Assembly (NCBI RefSeq): GCF_024741235.1
Contig: NZ_JANSKA010000008.1
Span: 1-64,000 of the forward strand
DNA: 64,000 nt
Direction: 5' to 3'
Source: Tractidigestivibacter montrealensis
GTDB taxonomy: Bacteria > Actinomycetota > Coriobacteriia > Coriobacteriales > Atopobiaceae
Below are positions 1-9,106 of this stretch, piece by piece (position 1 is the first letter of the stretch; the number at the start of each line of letters is the position of its first letter). Both the position numbers and the translations under genes were made by a program. Under the pieces are notes generated by a model. The model was not told the origin of the DNA. It did no database searches and saw nothing but the letters and a program-made list of their open reading frames with translations.

Positions 1-42
1 CGAAGTGTCGAAAACCTGCTGAGCGTTCCGTCGACTCCTACG

Positions 43-213
43 TTAGCGAATACAGTCGAAGCAGTCGACGGCCGCGCTGAGGTAGGCCTTGAAGCCATCC
101 AGCCGGAACTCGGTGACGTCGGTGACGCAGAGCAGGCCGGGCTCGGCGGCGTGGAAGCCGTGCGTCCCGTCCTCGCGGAGGGGCAGTAGCCGACGGTGGT
201 CGGTGTGGCTGCA
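43..213 (-). pseudogene. IS3-family transposase (OrfB) fragment
   Basis: On the minus strand the frame ending at the TAA at 43-45 reads SHTDHRRLLP, then LLCVTDVTEFRL and KAYLSAAVDCFD. This is the start of the rve integrase core of IS3-family OrfB transposases, where WxTDxTEF carries the first catalytic Asp and is followed by LYLSPVIDCFD. The match breaks directly after CFD, where the frame reads CIR and stops, and no N-terminal half or second Asp/Glu can be found nearby, so only about 55 codons remain. It is a dead insertion-sequence remnant at the edge of the PTS island. The exact IS3 subgroup cannot be told from this piece. Confidence 0.7.
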
Positions 214-761
214 TGCCTAAACGCGAAACTTTTGCGTGCTCAGAGCCGAGGCTATCCCGCACTGAAAAGCGGTACTACCCTCAGCCAGCAAACCAGAGAC
301 TAATAGTCCCGTAGCTTATCCTTGTGGTTCTTCTCGGCGTCGGAACTGTTGCGTGCCTCCACCTCGCCACTCCGGGTGGCCTGACACCAACATTCGGCAT
401 GCAACCGTCCGGAAAAGCCTCGAACCAGCGACGCCCGTTCCTCGATGTCGATTATTGTCCTACGCAAAGGTATTACTCGCCAGGTGGCGTGCCTTGAGGT
501 GAAATCCTAAGGTATGCGAGAACCTTAGTTGATTGATGGTTTGATACCATCGCCCATGACGTTCTTCAACTTTCCTAGGCCTAATTTGTTTGTCAGCTTC
601 TCTCCTGTTAACAAACTCGCGATATGACTTCAACAGAACTGGCGGTTGTTCGTCAGATAACCGTTTACGCCACCCTGTGTGGGAATTAGTGACTAAGGAT
701 CTCATCGAAGCAGGCTTGAACTGAATCGCCGATGCAGAGTATGCACCAAGAAAGGAGCCAC
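214..761. other. intergenic region, possible IS debris
   Basis: No gene is supported here. A minus-strand stretch near 400-440 reads GFSGRLHAE, which faintly recalls the GFFGRLKxE segment near the C-terminus of IS3 transposases and could be more debris of the element at 43-213. An 81-codon open frame at 460-705 (minus) matches nothing I recognise. The segment must hold the promoter of the PTS operon downstream, but no convincing -35/-10 pair or sigma-54 type -24/-12 box was found. Confidence 0.35.
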
Positions 762-3464
762 ATGCAGAGCAGTAAAAACAAAGTGTATGAGTTGCTTGAC
801 CGCCGAACCCGGGACTCCGTCATCTCTGATGAGTCGCTGTTTCAAGCGTCTAGCGTTGCCTCTGAACTGTTTGTAAGTCGAACTCTAGCAAGTCAGTATT
901 TAAACGCCTTGCATGCGGATGGCCTGCTTGTCAAGGTCTCGGGAAGACCCGCCCTTTTCTACTCCAAGAAAGCGCTAGAGCAACGCTATCAGGTCGAGTT
1001 TCAAAGCGATGACTTTCTTAGTGTTCAGGAGCTCATCAATTGGATATCAAGCCACTCTCGAATGAAATATGATTTTGAGGATGTTATCGGAGCTCGCACC
1101 ACCCTCAGGCATGTAATTGCCCAGATAAAAGCTGCTGCTTGCTATCCGCCTCGTGGTCTGCCCCTTCTTCTCGTTGGGAGTGTTGGCAGCGGAAGATCTG
1201 GCATTCGCAAAGCAACTGAAAAGTGGTGCGTCTCAGAGCGCATCATCGAAGGGGGGATGCCGGGTTTTACGCTTGATGCGGCATCATATGAAGAGCCTTC
1301 CCAGCTTCTCGTAACTTTGTTTGGCAAGAAGGACAGCGACGAAGGTATGCTGGCCAAGCATCCGCACTCCCTCTTCTGGGTAATCAATAGCCAGGCAATT
1401 GATTCAGCGACTTGGAGTACGCTGCTCTCGTACTTTGGTAACGGCCATGAGAAGGAGCCGTCGGCTGTTCCTCAGAGTCGTTCTCGACTTTTCTTCGAAT
1501 GTACGTCGACTCCCGATGAGGTTATGTCACATGCATGGGCAAAACAAATTCCGATGATTGCGTGCATGCCAAGTTTTGTGGATCGGAGCTTGGAAGACCG
1601 CGAAGCACTTGCGGTTAAGGCATTCAATAAAGAGTCCAACAAAATTGGAAGACGGGTACTTGTCAGCAGCATTGTTCTTCACAAGTTGGCGTCTAAGACA
1701 TATGAGGATGGGCTGGTGGGCCTTGAGCTTGACGCCACTATTGCCTGTGCAAATGCCCTAGCTGACAAAGGCGAGTCCGGCCAGGCTCTGAAGATCTACT
1801 CGATTCATGCCCCCGGTTTATTCGATGGGAAAGCATCGTACGAGAATATGCCAGAGGAGCCTGTGCTCGTTGACGTTGCAAGGTATGACCTGGTGTCGAA
1901 GGGCAGCGAGGGATTCTCGTTGCTGACCAACGTCGTGAATGATGTTGAGAACAACGGAGTGACTGACTCTTCTGCATTGTCGCAAGAGACCTTTGCCCAT
2001 CTCTCCGCTTACTTTGAATATTTGATGCGCAATAGAAAGCACCTTTTGGCTGGAAGCTCAGTTGGCGATGCTGCCGGAAAGGTCATCAACGGTTCATTTG
2101 AACGTCTCGGATGCTATGTTCCGGTGAGTTTTGGAGCCCATCTTTCCAACAGCATGCTCTTTTTCAAGTCTAACCAATTGGCGGCATCCGAATGGCAAGG
2201 GCGTATGGGCAGAAGCTTAAGGGATGCGCGCCTCATTGTGGGACAGCGTTTGATTGACGAGACACAAGTGATGAGCCACGTCGCAAATGATCTTCATGAT
2301 TACCTCGGGCTTAAGCTAGATGCCAACAGTCTGATGATCGGGACGCTATTTCTTCGTGCTTGCTCGCTTAGGATGTCTGCAAAGTGCCGAGGGATAATTG
2401 CTGCGCATGGTTACTCAACGGCCAGTAGTATTGCCGATTCCGCAAACGCACTTCTAAAGAGTCATGTATTTGATGCAATTGACATGCCGCTTGATATATC
2501 GGCAAACCAGGTTGCAGACAAGCTAAAAGAACATTTGTCTCGATTTCCAGGCAAGTCAGACCTTGTCGTCCTTGTCGACATGGGGAGTCTGAAGGATATC
2601 GGTAGATGTCTCAGCGAAACACTCAAGGTCAACGTCGGAGTGCTAAACGGCGTTTCGACGCCGATGGCATTGGCTGCTGGAGAGCAGATACTTTCAAATC
2701 AGCCCATGGCAGATGTGCTGAGGGAAACGGCGGAGAAGTCAAGGGACGCAGTAAAGTACTCAATATCAGAATGTCCTAGCGTCCGTGCGTGCATAGTATT
2801 TACCTCTGAGAACGGTATTCCAGCCGCTGCCAGGCTTGCCGACCTATTCGCAAAGAGCCTTCCAAGAAGCATTGATGTTGACCTGATTCCGTGCGACTAC
2901 ATGGCACTTGCTTGCGGCGATGTCATCCCGGAGCTCGAGGGAAAGGATATCCTGTTCGCCTTTGGAGTGAACAATCCAAACATCAGCGGAGTTGAGTTCG
3001 TCTCGCTTGAGGAAATCGTAGATGCAGATGCAGCTCGTACTGCAGGTATTAACTTGAGAAACTATTTAACTGCAGGAGAGGTTGCAATCTTAAAGCAGAA
3101 TCTGATTAAGAATTTCTCGCTCGAAAACCTGATGAAGCACCTGACCATTCTCGAGCCGAATTCGCTAATGGAGGCCGTCTCGGCTGCGGTTGACAGCCTC
3201 CAGGAGAACATTGGAGCTCACTTCTCCTATCGCATGACAATGCGAATGTACATTCATGTCGGATATCTTGTGGAACGCCTGGTAACAAAGGACATCATCG
3301 AGTATCGGGGCGCAGATGTGTTTGCGCGTGATCACCCTGACTTTGTGAAGGCGGTCGTCTCAAGCTTCAAGAACATTTCCATAGCATATGGGGTCAAAAT
3401 GCCCGCCGAGGAAATCAACTACCTCTACGACTTAATCAATATCGATTGCGGTTCGAAAATCTGA
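762..3464 (+). CDS. LevR-family PTS-operon regulator with degenerate AAA+ domain
   Basis: A 900-residue regulator. The ATG at 762 is preferred over the in-frame ATG at 732 because AAAGGAG lies at 751-757. The order of parts is that of LevR/DagR activators: an N-terminal winged helix (about 5-75), an AAA+ region (about 110-370), a PRD, an EIIA-Man-like domain with the phosphorylatable His in IAAHGYSTA, an EIIB-like domain whose usual Cys is absent (FTSENGIPAA), and a C-terminal PRD with YIHVGYLVERLV. The AAA+ part is decayed: the P-loop reads GSVGSGRSGIR, the Walker B region reads SLFWVINSQ, and the sigma-54-contacting GAFTGA loop is missing. It lies 18 bp before the EIIA gene and probably controls this operon in response to PTS phosphorylation. 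Family assignment is firm from the architecture; the mechanism is inferred. Confidence 0.8.
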   Translation: MQSSKNKVYELLDRRTRDSVISDESLFQASSVASELFVSRTLASQYLNALHADGLLVKVSGRPALFYSKKALEQRYQVEFQSDDFLSVQELINWISSHSRMKYDFEDVIGARTTLRHVIAQIKAAACYPPRGLPLLLVGSVGSGRSGIRKATEKWCVSERIIEGGMPGFTLDAASYEEPSQLLVTLFGKKDSDEGMLAKHPHSLFWVINSQAIDSATWSTLLSYFGNGHEKEPSAVPQSRSRLFFECTSTPDEVMSHAWAKQIPMIACMPSFVDRSLEDREALAVKAFNKESNKIGRRVLVSSIVLHKLASKTYEDGLVGLELDATIACANALADKGESGQALKIYSIHAPGLFDGKASYENMPEEPVLVDVARYDLVSKGSEGFSLLTNVVNDVENNGVTDSSALSQETFAHLSAYFEYLMRNRKHLLAGSSVGDAAGKVINGSFERLGCYVPVSFGAHLSNSMLFFKSNQLAASEWQGRMGRSLRDARLIVGQRLIDETQVMSHVANDLHDYLGLKLDANSLMIGTLFLRACSLRMSAKCRGIIAAHGYSTASSIADSANALLKSHVFDAIDMPLDISANQVADKLKEHLSRFPGKSDLVVLVDMGSLKDIGRCLSETLKVNVGVLNGVSTPMALAAGEQILSNQPMADVLRETAEKSRDAVKYSISECPSVRACIVFTSENGIPAAARLADLFAKSLPRSIDVDLIPCDYMALACGDVIPELEGKDILFAFGVNNPNISGVEFVSLEEIVDADAARTAGINLRNYLTAGEVAILKQNLIKNFSLENLMKHLTILEPNSLMEAVSAAVDSLQENIGAHFSYRMTMRMYIHVGYLVERLVTKDIIEYRGADVFARDHPDFVKAVVSSFKNISIAYGVKMPAEEINYLYDLINIDCGSKI

Positions 3465-3482
3465 TTACTGAGGAGAACAGGC

Positions 3483-3914
3483 ATGTCACGGAAGCTGCTC
3501 ATAGCCACTCATGGATACCTGGCTAATGGCTTTAGAAGTTCCATTGAGATTCTTACTGGAACGTCTGCCGGCATCGACACGATAAATGCCTATACAGAGG
3601 AGGGAGGGGAGGATTACACGAAGAGCATCGCGGAGTTTTTGGAGTCTGTGGGCCCGGAGGACGAGGGAGTCATCTTGACTGACATCGTTGGTGGCAGCGT
3701 GAATCAGAAGGTAATGCAGACGTTACGCACTAGCAGACCAAACATATTTCTCATCTCCGGAACCAACCTGATTACCGCGCTTGCCGTCTTCCTTGAGGAT
3801 AGACCGCTCACAAAGGAAGTCTTAAACGAGATAGTCGATCAGGCAAAGGTGCAGCTGATCGAGATGCCGACATCGTTTGACAGCAGTAGCAGCAGAGAAG
3901 ACGACTTTTTCTAA
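3483..3914 (+). CDS. PTS mannose/fructose-family EIIA component
   Basis: A 143-residue EIIA-Man domain protein. It accepts phosphate from HPr on His10 (LIATHGYLANG) and passes it to the EIIB encoded next. The second family signature, GVILTDIVGGSVNQ, is present at about 82-95. It begins 18 bp after the regulator and is followed 12 bp later by EIIB, so it is part of one operon. It is the only free-standing EIIA of this family in the window, so it may also serve the second EIIBCD set at 11.2-13.4 kb. The sugar cannot be told from the sequence. Confidence 0.9.
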   Translation: MSRKLLIATHGYLANGFRSSIEILTGTSAGIDTINAYTEEGGEDYTKSIAEFLESVGPEDEGVILTDIVGGSVNQKVMQTLRTSRPNIFLISGTNLITALAVFLEDRPLTKEVLNEIVDQAKVQLIEMPTSFDSSSSREDDFF

Positions 3915-3926
3915 GGGGGTAATGGC

Positions 3927-4424
3927 ATGATTTCCCAGATTAGAGTTGACGACAGGCTCATACATGGTCAAGTCGCCCTCGTATGGTCAAAGGAACTTGG
4001 CGTTCGGCACATTGTCGTAGCTAACGATCATGCAGCGACCGACGACGTAACAAGAATGACTCTCCAGATGGCGCTGCCATCAGGGATTAAGCTGCTAGTC
4101 AAGACTGTCGATGACGCAGTAAAGGTCTTTAACGACCCGCGAGCAAAAGATGTGCCGATGTTCGTCCTGACGAACTGCGTTCATGATGCGCTGAAGATTG
4201 TAAAGGAGTGTCCTGGCAGAGTAGAAGCCGTGAATGCCGCAAACGTTGGGAGGTTTGACAGCACACCCAACAAGACGCAGCTCAATGCATGCATTACGCT
4301 AAACGACCAGGAACTCGCCGACCTAAAGGAACTTGCAGCATCGGAAGTTCCAACCTACGCGCAGGTCGTTCCGATTGACCCGAAGACTCCAGTAGCAAAG
4401 CTAATTAAAGACGCGGGAAAGTAG
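3927..4424 (+). CDS. PTS mannose/sorbose-family EIIB component
   Basis: A 165-residue EIIB of the mannose/sorbose family. His13 in RVDDRLIHGQV is the phosphorylated residue, and the start MISQIRVDDRLIHG is typical of the family. It takes phosphate from EIIA and donates it to the sugar carried by the EIIC/EIID membrane pair. The start at 3927 follows a GGGGGTAATGGC ribosome-binding region. The gene sits between EIIA (12 bp upstream) and EIIC (6 bp downstream). It is related to the EIIB at 11186, which has the same active-site context but a different sequence over the rest, so this is not a recent duplication. Confidence 0.92.
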   Translation: MISQIRVDDRLIHGQVALVWSKELGVRHIVVANDHAATDDVTRMTLQMALPSGIKLLVKTVDDAVKVFNDPRAKDVPMFVLTNCVHDALKIVKECPGRVEAVNAANVGRFDSTPNKTQLNACITLNDQELADLKELAASEVPTYAQVVPIDPKTPVAKLIKDAGK

Positions 4425-4430
4425 GGGAAA

Positions 4431-5246
4431 ATGGAATCCTCAGTTACCACAGCACTTTTGGCTGCACTTGCGTATTACATTTGCTATGCCGGCAACTGGA
4501 TGTTCGGCCAGTGCATGATAGAACGACCGATTGTAGTCGGAATGGTGGCTGGCCTTTTCTTGGGTGACATGCGGACTGGCATCATGGTTGGCGCCGCCCT
4601 TGAGGCTATTTTCATGGGTGCAGTAAACATTGGTGGTCAGGTCTCCGCCGAGCCCGCCTCAGCGACGGTTTTCGCGGTTGTGTTTGTACTCTCGAGCGGA
4701 ATCGATGCCGATGCTGCTTTGACACTTGCGGTCCCAATTGGCGTTCTGATGGGATTTGTCTCAATGGCCATCAACAACGTCGCGTTTAACGCTTTCGTTC
4801 CCTTTATTGACGCTGCTGCCGAGCGCGATGACGTAAAGGCGATTACAAGAATCAATTTTGGAGCATGGGGACTTCGCTTTGGAATCTTTGCTCTGATCAT
4901 GTTTTTCGGTGTGCTTGCCGGTCAGGAAGCCGTCTCGGCTCTTGTATCGGGAATTCCCGACGTAGTGATGCGGGGCTTCAAGGCAGCGGGTGGCTTCATG
5001 CCCGCCGTGGGCTTCGCTATTCTTGCGAAGATGCTCTGGAGCAAGGAGCTCGCACCCTATTTTCTGCTTGGCTTCATCCTTGTTATCTACCTTCAGCTCC
5101 CGCTCATTGCCGTGTGTGCAATCGGAATCGTGATCGTTGCGGCAGTTGCGTCTAGGGATATGGATTTAATGAATCTCAAGAAATCCTTGAAAAACAAGGG
5201 GACCGCATCTTCCGAGAGTGACGAAGTGGAGGACTTCCTATCATGA
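4431..5246 (+). CDS. PTS mannose/sorbose-family EIIC permease
   Basis: A 271-residue polytopic membrane protein of the EII-Sor (EIIC) family. It opens with a hydrophobic segment, contains the family's GLFLGDMRTGIMVGAALEAIFMG stretch in the first third (about 41-63), and ends with a charged cytoplasmic tail. EIIC and EIID together form the sugar channel. Its stop codon overlaps the EIID start by 4 bp (ATGA at 5243), which implies translational coupling. A GGGGAAA ribosome-binding region precedes the ATG. Confidence 0.92.
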   Translation: MESSVTTALLAALAYYICYAGNWMFGQCMIERPIVVGMVAGLFLGDMRTGIMVGAALEAIFMGAVNIGGQVSAEPASATVFAVVFVLSSGIDADAALTLAVPIGVLMGFVSMAINNVAFNAFVPFIDAAAERDDVKAITRINFGAWGLRFGIFALIMFFGVLAGQEAVSALVSGIPDVVMRGFKAAGGFMPAVGFAILAKMLWSKELAPYFLLGFILVIYLQLPLIAVCAIGIVIVAAVASRDMDLMNLKKSLKNKGTASSESDEVEDFLS

Positions 5247-6082
5247 GTGACATCATCAAGAAGAGCGATCTCTCGCCAGAAGACAAGAAGATGCTCACCA
5301 AGATATTCTGGCGCTCGTTTACCATCTTTGCAGGTCGTTCGGGCGGCCAGGTCCGTCAGCACGGCGCAGCCTTCATCTGGGTAATGCTCCCAGCTCTCAA
5401 TCGCTATTACAAGGACGACCCCGAGGGACACCGACAGGCCCTAATTCGCCATGCGATGTTCTATAACATCACCCAGGCAATTGGAACCTACTGCATGGGC
5501 CTTGTCGCATCAATGGAAAAGGAAAACAGCACGAATCCGGACTTCGACCCGCAGTCGATCGTGGCCATCAAGACCGCCCTCATGGGGCCACTATCGGGAA
5601 TCGGAGACTCATTCTTCTGGGGCGTGCTCAGGGTTATCGCCGCTGGCGTGGGAATTAGCCTTGCTTCCTCCGGATCAATCCTCGGGCCGATTCTGTTCCT
5701 GCTGATCTACAACATCCCTGCAATCATTTGCCGCTACGAGCTTACGTTCGCAGGCTTCACGATGGGTGAGAGCTTTATTTCTGAGATTAGTAAGGACGGC
5801 CTCATTGACGTCTTCACAAAGTGCGCGAGCATTATTGGTCTCATGATGATTGGCGGAATGACAGCGGCTAACGTAAAGTTCACATCCATTGTGGAGTTTC
5901 CTATCGTTGGCGCAGATCCTGTTACTTTGCAGAGCTACCTTGATGCCGTCTTCAAGGGCCTTGTACCCCTGGGCCTCACCTATGGCTGCCTGCGCCTCAT
6001 GCAGAAGCGAGTCAACCAAAACCTCATCCTTGTCGGAGTGCTCGCGCTTGCCATCGTCCTCGCTCTTCTTGGAATTGTCTAG
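5243..6082 (+). CDS. PTS mannose-family EIID component
   Basis: A 279-residue EIID-Man/AGA family protein that pairs with EIIC in the membrane. Family landmarks are the N-terminal FWRSFTI segment, ERxQ-like HAMFYNITQAIGTYCMGL, the MEKENSTNPDFD stretch and the highly conserved ALMGPLSGIGDSFFWG motif, with hydrophobic segments towards the C-terminus. It overlaps EIIC by 4 bp and is followed 11 bp later by the aldolase gene. It completes the only full EIIA-B-C-D set in the window. Confidence 0.92.
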   Translation: MSDIIKKSDLSPEDKKMLTKIFWRSFTIFAGRSGGQVRQHGAAFIWVMLPALNRYYKDDPEGHRQALIRHAMFYNITQAIGTYCMGLVASMEKENSTNPDFDPQSIVAIKTALMGPLSGIGDSFFWGVLRVIAAGVGISLASSGSILGPILFLLIYNIPAIICRYELTFAGFTMGESFISEISKDGLIDVFTKCASIIGLMMIGGMTAANVKFTSIVEFPIVGADPVTLQSYLDAVFKGLVPLGLTYGCLRLMQKRVNQNLILVGVLALAIVLALLGIV

Positions 6083-6093
6083 GGGGTATCAAA

Positions 6094-6978
6094 GTGCTTG
6101 TTTCAATGAGGGGAATATTGGCGGATGCCGACAGCAAGAACTATGCGGTAATGGCATGCAACTGTTGCAACATGGAGAACGTTGAGGCTGTTGTGGCCGC
6201 AGCCAGTTCGAAGAGATCTGCAGTGATAATCAACATTTCTCCCAGGCAGTTCCACCTTCATGCGGATTTAGCCGCCATGGTTCCAATGATTGTCAATCTT
6301 GCTTCCGCGGCTCCCGTTCCCATTGCATTAAACCTAGATCACGGAAAAGAGTATGACGACATTGTCGCTGCCTTGAATGCGGGCTTTACCTCCATCATGT
6401 TTGATGGCTCTGCCCTCACCTACGAGGCAAATCTTGCTATTACTAAGCAGATTTCTGTAATGGCTCATAACCAGGGGTGCGCATGCGAAGGCGAACTGGG
6501 CCATGTCGGCCAGGCCAGTGCCGGGGATGGGGAGAAAACCGATTACTTCACCAATGTGGACTTGGCAGTCCAGTTTGTAAAAGAGACTGAGGTTGACGCC
6601 CTTGCGGTCGCTATTGGAACTGCTCACGGCAAGTATCCTGCCGGATTTGTCCCAAAGCTCGACTTCGCTCGACTAAAGGAACTGAAGAGTGCGCTTCGGT
6701 TGCCGCTCGTCCTCCACGGTGGCTCGGGGTCCGGAGAGGAAAACATCCGAAAGGCCGTCGATTGCGGTATTAACAAGATTAACGTCTGCACCGACGTGTT
6801 CGCAGTTGGTAGAGACTCGGTTGCACGGGCGCTTGCAAGCAACCCTTCGGCGGATTGGTTGGATTTAATGAGCGGCGCCCAGAGGGATATGCAGGCTTAT
6901 ATCGAGTACTACATGGATTTAATTGGGTCCTCGGGAAGATATCAGTACACTCTCGCGGATAAGCAGCAGCTCGACTAG
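6094..6978 (+). CDS. class II ketose-bisphosphate aldolase (GatY/KbaY/FbaA family)
   Basis: A 294-residue zinc-dependent class II aldolase starting at GTG after an AGGGGGTAT ribosome-binding site. Visible catalytic features are Asp82-His83 (LNLDHGKEYDD; catalytic Asp and zinc ligand), EGELGHVG at about 132-139, zinc ligand His178 (GTAHGKY), and His208 with the phosphate-binding GGSGSG loop, then NKINVCTD. The family cleaves fructose-, tagatose- or other ketose-phosphates to dihydroxyacetone phosphate plus an aldehyde. Its place directly behind the PTS genes suggests it splits the phosphorylated product of the imported sugar. An unusual CNCC cluster lies at 22-25, where the family normally has N-terminal helix residues. 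The substrate cannot be fixed from sequence. Confidence 0.88.
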   Translation: MLVSMRGILADADSKNYAVMACNCCNMENVEAVVAAASSKRSAVIINISPRQFHLHADLAAMVPMIVNLASAAPVPIALNLDHGKEYDDIVAALNAGFTSIMFDGSALTYEANLAITKQISVMAHNQGCACEGELGHVGQASAGDGEKTDYFTNVDLAVQFVKETEVDALAVAIGTAHGKYPAGFVPKLDFARLKELKSALRLPLVLHGGSGSGEENIRKAVDCGINKINVCTDVFAVGRDSVARALASNPSADWLDLMSGAQRDMQAYIEYYMDLIGSSGRYQYTLADKQQLD

Positions 6979-6987
6979 GGATGGGTA

Positions 6988-7965
6988 ATGTTATATACAG
7001 ATAACGAAAAGTGTCAGGCCACTCTATCTGCTCTGGGCGCCGGTACATGGTCCCTCGGTGGAAAGAATGCCTATGGCCTCGTGTACGGTCAGGTCGAGGA
7101 GGACAATGCGATTAACGCGCTGAGGGTTCTCATCGATAACGGAGTCAACGTCGTCGATACTGCACCGGTTTACGGCGTTCACGGTGCTTCGGAGACGATT
7201 GTTGGCAAGGCATTACGGGATGGGTACAGGGATAAGGTTTTCCTAGTAACGAAGTTTGGCAACTACAACGATGCCGAGACTGGGAAGAGAATCATTAACA
7301 ACAGCCGCGAAGACATCATGAAAGAGATTGATGAATCGCTCGATCGGCTTGAAACTGATCATATCGACCTCTATATCATGCACTATCCCGACCCGGTGGT
7401 CCCGGTGTCCGAAACCATGGATGCGCTCAACGAGATTAAGGCCCAGGGGAAAATTAAGCACATCGGAGTGAGCAACGTAGATCGCAGGCAGCTTGAAGAA
7501 TGCATGGAGTTTGCCGAGATAGATGCGATACAGCTCCCATATTCTATGGTCAATCGGTCGGCAGAGGATCTTCTTGTGTGGTCTCACTCCCACGGGCTCA
7601 TGACAATGGCATACGGTGCCATGGGCGCGGGCATATTGTCCGGGTCCTATAGGGAACTCCCGCACTTTAGCGAAAAGGACATCCGCTATACGTTCTATCC
7701 GTACTTCAAAGAGCCGATGTTCTCCGAGATTCAGCGTCTGCTACAAGATATGGACATCATTGCCGAAAGACACGAATGCCCCCTCTCCCATGTTGCACTT
7801 TCTTGGGTGGCTCACAAGGAGTTTGTTACGACGTCACTTGTTGGATCGACGAACGTCAACCAGGCTCGCGAAAACGCCAGGGCATACTCCCTTACTCTCT
7901 CCGAGGACGAAATGGCATTTTTGGACGCATCGATAAAAAGAAACCTTGATGAAACAGGAGCATAG
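6988..7965 (+). CDS. aldo/keto reductase
   Basis: A 325-residue AKR-superfamily NAD(P)H-dependent oxidoreductase. The catalytic tetrad is visible as Asp57 (VVDTAPVYG), Tyr62, Lys89 (LVTKFG) and His132 (YIMHYPDP). The family barrel continues through GKIKHIGVSN and the late SLVGSTNVNQARENA cofactor-binding stretch. It starts 9 bp after the aldolase and is followed 9 bp later by a permease gene, so it belongs to the same operon. It probably reduces an aldehyde or ketone formed in the pathway; this role is inferred from position only. Confidence 0.88.
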   Translation: MLYTDNEKCQATLSALGAGTWSLGGKNAYGLVYGQVEEDNAINALRVLIDNGVNVVDTAPVYGVHGASETIVGKALRDGYRDKVFLVTKFGNYNDAETGKRIINNSREDIMKEIDESLDRLETDHIDLYIMHYPDPVVPVSETMDALNEIKAQGKIKHIGVSNVDRRQLEECMEFAEIDAIQLPYSMVNRSAEDLLVWSHSHGLMTMAYGAMGAGILSGSYRELPHFSEKDIRYTFYPYFKEPMFSEIQRLLQDMDIIAERHECPLSHVALSWVAHKEFVTTSLVGSTNVNQARENARAYSLTLSEDEMAFLDASIKRNLDETGA

Positions 7966-7974
7966 GTCTGAGAG

Positions 7975-8880
7975 ATGGTTAGCCCTTGGGTTAGTGCGGT
8001 TACTTATACATGCTTGATTGCACTGACGCTTGCGTTGAAGGCGGGCGGCTATCTCCCGAAGGATGCCGACCATGTTTTGTCTAGAATCATGGTCGGCATC
8101 ACCTTGCCTGCAACTATAGTAGAAAATCTAAATGGGAAAACAATAGACCTTTCTTATTTTCATCTAATATTATTCGGAATTTGTTTTAACTTGATACCGC
8201 TTGTCCTTTCGAGGCTTTCGGATACCCATTCTCAGGTTGTTGCAGAGAGAATGGCGGGTACATCTGGCTTCAATATCGGAAACTTCGCAATTCCGTTTGT
8301 CAGTGGTTTGTTTAGTTCGGAGGCGCTGGTTATTACGAGTGTCTTTGATATAGGGAACTCGCTCATGTGCCTTGGGGTTAACGGGTTGTTCATTGCGAAA
8401 GAGACTGATTCTTCATCTTCAACTTCTCCTATGGTGATATGCAAATCGTTGGTGAAGTCAGTTCCAGTTATGACATATCTTGTAATGCTCATTTTTTGCA
8501 TAGTTGGTCTCTCCATGCCAAATCAAATCATGCCTATCGTTGACAAGTGTGCCGCGGCAAACCCGTTAGTCGCTATGGCAGTCATTGGAACCTCTATAGT
8601 CCTACCTGCAGACAATTCAATTAGCTGTGTCTTTTCGTCAATCAAAATTCTGCTCATTAGACTTGCGGCAGTTGCGATTGAGATTGGAATTCTATTTCTG
8701 ATACCGATATCACTTTTTGAGAGGCAAACGCTCATTGTGCTCTGCTTATCACCGGTCGCAGCGATGAGCGTCGTGTTTGCCGAACAGTATTGTCTTGACA
8801 AGGGATCCGTAGCATTGGCAAACGTTCTCTCAATTCCTATTTCACTTCTGAGCATGACGGTTGCTCTCTCGCTGATGTGA
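7975..8880 (+). CDS. AEC-family permease (PIN-like auxin efflux carrier superfamily)
   Basis: A 301-residue membrane protein with about 8-10 hydrophobic segments arranged as two halves. Family hallmarks are ISRIM-like LSRIMVGITLPATIVENLNG in the N-half and GFNIGNFAIPFVSGLF, with the polar VLPADNS break, further on. AEC carriers move organic acids or other anions across the membrane. The gene is noticeably richer in A and T than its neighbours, including runs such as TTTTCATCTAATATTATTCG, which points to separate acquisition. It closes the operon; it may export an end product of the pathway, which is inference. Confidence 0.8.
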   Translation: MVSPWVSAVTYTCLIALTLALKAGGYLPKDADHVLSRIMVGITLPATIVENLNGKTIDLSYFHLILFGICFNLIPLVLSRLSDTHSQVVAERMAGTSGFNIGNFAIPFVSGLFSSEALVITSVFDIGNSLMCLGVNGLFIAKETDSSSSTSPMVICKSLVKSVPVMTYLVMLIFCIVGLSMPNQIMPIVDKCAAANPLVAMAVIGTSIVLPADNSISCVFSSIKILLIRLAAVAIEIGILFLIPISLFERQTLIVLCLSPVAAMSVVFAEQYCLDKGSVALANVLSIPISLLSMTVALSLM

Positions 8881-9106
8881 CAGAGGGTCGTATGTGTGAT
8901 GCTCCGGATTCTCTGGCTAAATATTTGATGGAATGGCACTTGGCCTTTTCCGCTTACGCTATTCAGCCTAGAGAGAGGAGGCCGTTGCTCAACGCCCGTC
9001 TCGATTGGTCAGCGTTGTAGGCCCGGATTGGCCTGTGGCCAATCTGCTTGGCGAGACTGTTCGAGGCAGCCTACATTCCGAAATAACGACGCCTTGTTAT
9101 TGACCC
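8881..9106. other. convergent intergenic region with a perfect 8-bp dyad
   Basis: This 226-bp gap separates the convergent AEC permease and GntR genes. It contains the perfect hairpin GATTGGCC-TGT-GGCCAATC at 9026-9044. The dyad has no adjoining T-run, so it is only a weak candidate for a bidirectional terminator. Nothing else is recognised. Confidence 0.4.

Noticed and set aside
460-705. 81-codon open frame on the minus strand upstream of the PTS regulator
   Set aside because: No family resemblance, no ribosome-binding site, and it lies in a region with IS debris; not supported as a gene.
464-761. Sigma-54 type -24/-12 promoter for the LevR-like gene
   Set aside because: Stretches such as TGGCGTGCCTTGA lack the GG-N10-GC spacing, and the regulator itself has lost GAFTGA.
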